Shown here: in pieces, positions 53,346 to 64,000 of the stretch
How positions within the stretch are numbered: position 1 is the stretch's first letter
How the letters are laid out: each line of letters begins with the position of its first letter
Origin: Sialis fuliginosa
Lineage: Eukaryota; Arthropoda; Insecta; Megaloptera; Sialidae
Assembly: GCA_961205875.1 (NCBI GenBank)
Contig: OY540816.1
Coordinates: 18,610,701-18,674,700 of the forward strand
DNA: 64,000 bases
Direction: 5' to 3'
Made by a program: the position numbers and the translations under genes
The notes under the pieces: generated by a model
What the model was told of the DNA's origin: nothing
Database searches by the model: none
The model's input: only the letters and a program-made list of their open reading frames with translations

Positions 53346-54609
53346 AAATTATTGCATTAATGCACTAGAAATTAAATCTTGAATGAACATTAATGACAAA
53401 AAATATAAATGCTAATTTTCTTCTGTTATATTAGAGTGCATTCACTTAAAACAGTTTTAGAACCACTGTGTTACAACAATGCAATTTATATGTTTACTAC
53501 AAATGATTCGTTTGAAATACAACAATGTATACAATTAATAAAATATAAGGACAGTGGGACGAAAAGTAAAAAAACGGGACATATTTGTAAATATGGTCAC
53601 CCTATTAATAAAAGATAAACAAATATTGAGTTGTACTAATGATTATATTAATCACTGATAGCCACACATTCTATTGACACATTCACTGCCAAAACATAAT
53701 TTAAAATATATGAAATTAATCACATTGTTTTTTGTTTTTTATTATTGTATAGCTATTTTTTCACCTCACTTGAAATATTTTATTTTATCTCATTTAAAAA
53801 AATCAGTGGCTATTTTGGCAGCAAACATGTTAAGTTGAACTTTAAAATTGTCTTAGAGTGCTTGTTCAAATATATACATTATTTATACCAGTATGCGTAA
53901 CTAATAAAGAGATGGTTTACAAATATTTCTTACGTCTAAGTTTGTATTATAAAATATAATGTAAAAACAGTCTATTTTACACGCCCCTGTAAATGCAAAA
54001 ATTACGCTATTAGTAATTTTCACATAATATACTCTACGACTTATATTTTACTTATATTTATTTGTAAATATGACAGTTTAAAATTATATACAAATATGTA
54101 CATGGACAAAAATATTATATCTACTTCTAATGATTGTTGATAATCATTTGTGCTTAACACTCTTTTTAATATTTTTTTGTTAATCATATTTTTTATACTT
54201 ATATTAGTAGTATTATTCTTAAGTTTACAACTATCTTCAAAACATTGAAGAAACTATTATAAATTTACAAAAAAATGCATTACATATTGCGTTATAAAAT
54301 GTATTTTTTCTGTTCAAAAGCCAAAGTCATTAACTTCACTTTTTGTTGATTTTGTCATTTTAATACAAAGAACTATTCAAAAACAATAAAATGTTGCTTA
54401 ATTTTTTTAATAGAACTTTTTTTTTCTTTTGTGACTTTAACGTCTTTGACCTCAGAATGTTTTGTATACATATATATTTATATACAGTTGTATATTTTTC
54501 AATTGGGAGCTTTATTGACGTTAGTAAAAAATACTTTGTTTTTATCATATTATTTCTTTTGCTGCCTATTAGAAAATTTACAGTATATATTTTATACACA
54601 GAGCTGTCA
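53346..54609. other. gene-free AT-rich DNA
   Basis: No gene or defined repeat seen. Confidence 0.4.
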
Positions 54610-55168
54610 CAAGTACTTAGTGAAAGTACTTGATACTTCAAGTATTTTTTTCTATGTCGTTGAAGTAAGTACTTCAAATATTTTACCTGTTAAAATCAAG
54701 TATTATGAAAAAGTATTTGTGTATCAAGTACTTTAAACTATTTTTAAATATTAAATACTTACTTTACTTGTTAAATTAAGTATTACATTCAAAGAATATT
54801 TGAATTAAAGTATTTCAAGTAGTTAAAAGTACTTGAATTAAAGTACTTCAAGTATCAAAAAGTGCTTGAAGTAAAGTACTTCAAATACCTATCTAAAAGT
54901 ACTTGAAGTAAAGTACTTCAAGTATCAAAAAGTACTTCAATTGAAGTGCTTCAAGTATCAAAACGTAATTGAAGTAAAGTACTTCAAGTATCAAAAAATG
55001 TTTGAAGTAAAGTACTTCAAGTACCTATCTAAAAGTACTTGAAGTAAAGTACTTCAAGCACCTATCTAAAAGTACATGAATTGAAGTACTTCAAGTATCA
55101 AAAAGTACATGAATTGAAGTACTTCAAGTATCAAAAAGTACTTGAAGTACTTTTTCAAGTATTTTACT
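54610..55168. repeat. AAGTACTT-based tandem palindromic satellite
   Basis: About 550 bp are built from variants of CTTGAAGTAAAGTACTTCAAG joined by TATCAAAAAGTA or ACCTATCTAAAAGTA spacers. The period is roughly 33-40 bp and each unit is itself palindromic around GTAC. The left edge degenerates gradually. Confidence 0.8.
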
Positions 55169-57564
55169 AGAAATATTATCAGCTCTGATTATACATAATA
55201 TGTATGAAATGTATATATGTATAAATACATATATCATCAAAATTACAGATTCTATGTGTTTTAATACATTAAAATTAATGTAGTATGGACCACACATAGG
55301 ATTTTGCTGCATCCATATTTTGAAATGTAACATAGAACCTTGTTGTCTTAAAGTGGCGATATATTCTTACCAAATCTCAAAACATAGCTTTACAGACAAA
55401 GACCAAATATTATTAATATTAACTAACACTAACAGCCGATACTGATAATATTACAGTAAAATTTCGCTTTAACGGACAAAATTCCACCGTTTTATGTCAT
55501 GTATAATCTATATACTTTTTTAAGTCATATAAAATTCAGTACTTTCCAGTTTTATATGCTGGTTATTTTTAACGTAAATTGTCTGTATTACAGCGACAGT
55601 CAGTCAGTTGAAAGTCACAGTCGATTTCTTATATAATTTGTACTGTGCTCTACTGTTAAAGTATTAAATTAAAAATAAATAAACAGAAAAAAGATACATG
55701 TGGAGTCAACAGAAGCTTTCTCCCATTTTATTCGTTAAGTCGAATTTTTACTGTAAATGTTAGTTGAACGTTTGTCTCGTATTAAATTTAAACTTTAACG
55801 TATTTAAATTGAGAACTATTTAATAGAAGTATATATGTATATTCAACTGTTTATTCTATATTTCGGATGTACAAAAATTTCAGGTTCGTATTAGTGTCGT
55901 CATATTAATATTTGGTCAGAACTTGGGGATTAATAATTATTGCATATAAAAATACTCGTATATAAACATAGCACACTGTCACTTACACAATAAACATCTA
56001 GATTCAATATTGTTTGGCAACGATTTCAAAGAGAAAGATAACCGTAATTGGTTACTTTACTCTGGGGCAGAGTTACAATTAAAATAATAATTTTTTTTTT
56101 TTAGAAAATCAAAATTACATAATATTCTTAATGAGACATATTTTTATATCAAGCTTCACAACAAATTTCAATTTTATTAAAATAAATTATTTATTGTCAC
56201 AAAATCTAATTGTTGCAATTGTAACAAAGTATCACTGAAATTATGATTTTAAATAACGAAATAGGTTAAAAAGATTCTAAAAAATGTATTTATTTTTATA
56301 TTAAAAGCGAGATTAATATAATTTTTGTTAAAATAAAAACATAAAATACAGCGATCCGCCATGTTTGATGAAACACCAATCAGAGTGAATGACGTCACAC
56401 CTAGGTAAACATCATTTTTGTTCCATTAATATCTGTACTGTTTATAAATTATTTTGTGATTTTAAATTATCAATTTGCTCAGTTTTGTGTTACCAAAACT
56501 AAAACCGAGAAACGTTAGCGATGGAACAAGGATTTATTATTGTTTACAAAGGCGTGACGTCAAAAATGCGCCATGACACCTGCAAGCGTTTTGGCGTCAA
56601 ATTCAAAATCAGTTTTAAAACGGTCAATTTTTGTGATTAAACCTTTATTTTCTGCAGAAATAAGTATTTTATTAATTAATTTTGCTTATATGAAGTTAGG
56701 ATGCTAGCTGTAAGTGAAGTGTACTGCATTTAATAAATTGTTAAACTTACTGGTTCTAATTTTAAGTACTTTCCAGAAAAGATGATATGTTGATAACTAA
56801 GACACTTAAATAAAAAAAAGCATTAAGTAATTTTTTATAAAGTCAATTGCACAAAATATTTTTCAAGCAATTTTTTGTTAGTATCACACAAATAAATATT
56901 ACTAAAGCAATAATTTTATGTAATTATTTATTATAATGAACTATAAATATATTGTTGAGATTTGTTTGTTGAAATTATATCTGTATTTCTTAATCATATT
57001 AACAATAACATAGAATAATGATGTAGAAAAAAACGGTATAAATATATTCAGGAAACTTAAACGTTTTGATTATAGTATTGATTATTATACGATTATAAAT
57101 ACAACTTAATATCTAGTTAAAAATAAAATATAAGCACCATAATGTTTATTAATATTCCTACACAATCAGTTCTTATTTTGATTATCATCAAAAATTTATA
57201 CATATATCTTGTATTAAATTTATACAAAAAATATATACTCTTTGTAAGAATTCATAGAATACATACGAATATATGCCCCCTTTATAATTATTTCATCACT
57301 TTTGATATCTCACTATAAAAGTCTATTATTAAAACATCAGAATAAATATAACGAAATAAATCATATTTTTCTTATTTACAGAATGTTCTTCGCTACTCAC
57401 TAAATGAAAACATTGAATACCTAACGTAAGAGCTGATTTTATTTACTTCCATATTGAATTTTGTTTTTGCAATTCCGATTTTAATAAGAATATGCAATAT
57501 AAATTATTGAAAGTCATTTTACATCAATTCTAAGTAAGAAATAATATAATATGTTAAACCTGTG
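55169..57564. other. gene-free AT-rich DNA with one foldback
   Basis: The only structure I see is an imperfect inverted repeat at about 56,345-56,640. No exon, RNA gene or long open frame. Confidence 0.4.
56345..56640. repeat. imperfect inverted repeat with TGACGTCA arms
   Basis: GACGTCACACCTAGGTAAAC and TTTTTGTTCCAT on the left face GATGGAACAAGG and GTTTACAAAGGCGTGACGTC on the right. Probably an old MITE. Confidence 0.45.
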
Positions 57565-57810
57565 TTATACTTGTTAATTTTTCCACCATTTTTTGGCCTA
57601 GCACCCCGTAAATTCTGGAATATCCATTTTATTTTTTTTTAATTATTAACAAAGTAAAAAATTCTATTAAATGTACATATAAATTAAAAACTTAATTTTT
57701 CAAAATCAAATCTTTTTTTTATTGAAAAAAAATACAACTTACGGGGTGCTAGGCCAATAGCCTTAAAAGACCATTAAGTAAAATTTAACCAAAATTGACA
57801 AGTATAATAT
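57565..57810. repeat. inverted-repeat MITE with GGCCTAGCACCCCGTAA arms
   Basis: GGCCTAGCACCCCGTAA pairs with TTACGGGGTGCTAGGCC, and the outer TTATACTTGT pairs with ACAAGTATAA. About 246 bp, non-coding. Confidence 0.65.
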
Positions 57811-58222
57811 AGACTATAGAATATTGTTACCAATCAGCTATAAAAATACATATCTGTATATTTAATAAATTTTTTAAGTGACATTCGATATTTTCAGACA
57901 CTTATATTATTTTCCAATATTATATTTATTATTATTATTAAATCTTACAAAGTTAAAATCAATAAATATAAATAAAGTTACGTCACCTTCGGTTCCAATA
58001 AAATGTCTACTAGTCAAAGTATTGTTATTTTATATATTGGAAGCCAATATGTAACTCCAAAACAAGTGTTGCTTGTTCACGGAATGGTGGTAATAGTAAA
58101 AGTACATAAATTCAAAGAGACGTAACTCAGGGTACAGCTGTATTTTTAATTCAATTATGAAGTACGTTATATTAGGTTAGGTTGTTGTAACAGTGAGTAG
58201 CGATAGATTATTATTATACGTT
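57811..58222 (-). other. wge: probable 3' UTR of the wge-like gene
   Basis: It lies directly 3' of the TAG stop. AT-rich with no other content recognised; the 3' end is not fixed. Confidence 0.35.
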
Positions 58223-62073
<3,851 letters not shown>

Positions 62074-64000
62074 CTAGAACAAAAAACAAATAGACTGGTC
62101 TAAGTACAACATGTAATATTATACTATACTTATAATCCTGGCAGTTAAAAATTACCACTTCATTATCTTTACAATCAAATTGCTGTTATAATTAATTTTG
62201 CCAAAATTCTAAATCCTGATAATTCATATTTATAACAATCAAAATATCGATAATTTCTATTTTTAACAATCAAATTCGCGAGAATCCATATTTTTAACAA
62301 TCTAATTCTCGTGAAATCATATTTTCAATAATATTTTTCTCGAGAGAATTCATATTTCCAACAATGAAATTTTCGAAAATTCATATTTCAAACAATGAAA
62401 TTTTCGAAAATTCATATCTCCAACAATCAAAATCTCGATATGTTTTATTTCCAACAATTACAATTTTATTTCAAACAGTCATACAAACAAACATACCTCG
62501 ATCGTTTCTATTTCAAATCAAATCAAAACTTCGACAGTTAAATTATCAACAGTTAGTACCAACAATCAAAATTTTAACAATTTATATCAAAATCAGGGGC
62601 ACACAACACACGACCAAAAAAAGCCGTTACGGCGCCGTGTGAACGGACCCTAATAGTTCCAAACTGAAACTATGTTCTTCTTGTTGAAACACGTGTAGAG
62701 TGACATCGTTTTATTGTGGTTTTAGGTATAATATTTGTTGACGCCGATACCTTTTTTAGTTAGAATTATCATTTTATTAAATTTTTAATTTGGCGCGCTA
62801 CGCGATACCACAGAGAGATGGCGCTACCGTGCACTTGAAAGACCGCGAAAAGTGTAGAGTCGAGAGTCCACCCAGTGTTTTTGACATATACGGTCGTAAG
62901 TTTTTATAAAGTAATGTACTATAGAAACAAAATAGAAAATTAATGTGTGTTGTTAATGAGAGTTAAAGTAAACATCATTTTATTATCATTGCAAGACAAA
63001 TTGTCAAATTAAAAGTGTCATTCAAACTGAGAATTTTGGAGTACGGCAGTGGTGTGCACAGAAAGAAAACCATCTTGCAGTCCTTTTAATCGTAGCTGGG
63101 CAAACCCCACCGTAGAAGACAAAAGGTGAGTCCTTTTTTTGTGCATTTAAATATCTATGAAGGAGCCGTCTATTGTTTCTCCGACCAGCAAATTATACAG
63201 TCTACTCATTTACCACGAAGCCCAGAAGGGCGACAACAATATTAGTTAAAGTGATTTAGAAATTAGTTTCTTCGTTTTCCAGTAGTAAACAAAATCAATG
63301 AAATTCAATTAAAATAATTACTTCCCCATAACCTATTAAGGATGTATGGGATGTATTTCAAAATGCTACCAAATACATGAAAATTGGTTGGAATGTTTCC
63401 ATTAGCATTCTTATGCAATAGACAAAATATTAAATTGATTCACTAAGCCGTTTAGAAATTATATTGATTTAAATTTAACATGTGTTCTTATGGGAAACTG
63501 ATATTTTTCGGCATTTTTTAGGTAAAACACATTGATAAAATGCTACCGATTTTCTAATTTTTGGAGGGAGTGTAGTATTTGATTAGTTGAACAATTATGC
63601 AAAATATCATATGTTTTCACTAAACCGTTTCCGAGAAATAAATTATAATACAACAAAATTTTAAATTTCCCGCTCTACGACTGTTATGCATGTAAATTTG
63701 ATAACAATGTAAACAAAGTATTTTTTGAAAAAACGATTATTAAAGATCTTTGTTTTTTATAATTAGGTCATATATTATGTTTCTTATAGAGAATTAAAGA
63801 AAAATTTAGTACATAGTGCAATTAAAAGTGCATAAATAATAAAATATCAAGATATTCTATTAGTGTTTGACAGCAATATTTACCAACCTGAAAATGACAA
63901 TAGCTTTGTGGTGAAAACTGATAATTAGAATGTGAAATATTTATGTTAATAATGATAAATATCAATAATTGTTATATTTATAACACAGGATTGCGTATTT
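62074..64000. other. upstream/intronic DNA of the wge-like gene; possible promoter
   Basis: A degenerate repeat of TCATATTTCCAACAATGAAA-like units spans about 62,220-62,600. A less AT-rich stretch at about 62,790-62,900 (GGCGCGCTACGCG, GATGGCGCTACCG) stands out from the background and could be a promoter. On the + strand GACAAAAG|GTGAGTCC at about 63,125 resembles the end of a non-coding first exon. TTAAGGATGTATGGG at 63,336 matches the end of the element in intron 2 of gene B. No protein-coding exon is supported. Confidence 0.35.

Overview
The window is AT-rich nuclear DNA from an arthropod, almost certainly an insect. Two conserved animal genes with canonical GT-AG introns sit at the two ends: the C-terminal exons of Rim (Rab3-interacting molecule, + strand, about 5.5-11.6 kb) and the C-terminal part of a winged eye/BAHCC1/TNRC18 orthologue (- strand, about 58.2-62.1 kb). 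I cannot fix the insect order. The space between is full of short non-autonomous DNA transposons, many with exact target-site duplications.

The centre (22,980-46,721) holds the outstanding feature: a head-to-head pair of giant paralogous genes, here called A (- strand, about 3,237 aa) and B (+ strand, about 3,537 aa). Each has one or two tiny 5' exons followed by a single uninterrupted coding exon of 9.6-10.5 kb. Both encode a SecA-type DEAD ATPase/helicase core (Walker A, Q-like motif, DEVDSLLLD, and in B motifs V and VI) in the middle of a much longer protein. Upstream of the core lie a glycine-rich, collagen/beta-helix-like region and a module faintly resembling the C-terminal half of an OTU fold. 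Downstream are a long helical region, a hydrophobic hairpin and a conserved tail. The last intron sits at the same codon and phase in A and B, so they are diverged duplicates. B keeps all visible helicase motifs; A keeps Walker A and B but has lost motif V and part of motif VI. B carries two copies of the OTU-like module, A one. Canonical SecA is a bacterial and plastid protein translocase, so a nuclear SecA-like pair suggests old horizontal acquisition or an undescribed eukaryotic family; its function cannot be read from sequence.

Layout: 1-5.5 kb, Rim intron or upstream DNA with nested palindromic transposons, including a 934-bp hAT-like element that is mostly one palindrome. 5.5-11.6 kb, three Rim exons; the large intron carries about 12 tandem copies of a hairpin-forming repeat whose stems show compensatory changes. 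11.6-22.9 kb, repeats only (TTAA-flanked nested elements, hAT-like, TA-flanked and Helitron-like pieces). 23-46.7 kb, genes A and B. 46.7-58.2 kb, repeats only, including hAT-like insertions with 8-bp duplications and a dead mariner transposase fragment inside one of them. 58.2-62.1 kb, seven exons of the winged eye orthologue, encoding two Tudor-like segments and a BAH domain. 62.1-64 kb, probably its upstream intron or promoter region.

Rim acts at the presynaptic active zone and the winged eye orthologue in chromatin. I see no functional link between them and the SecA-like pair, which looks like an insertion or expansion between two ordinary genes.
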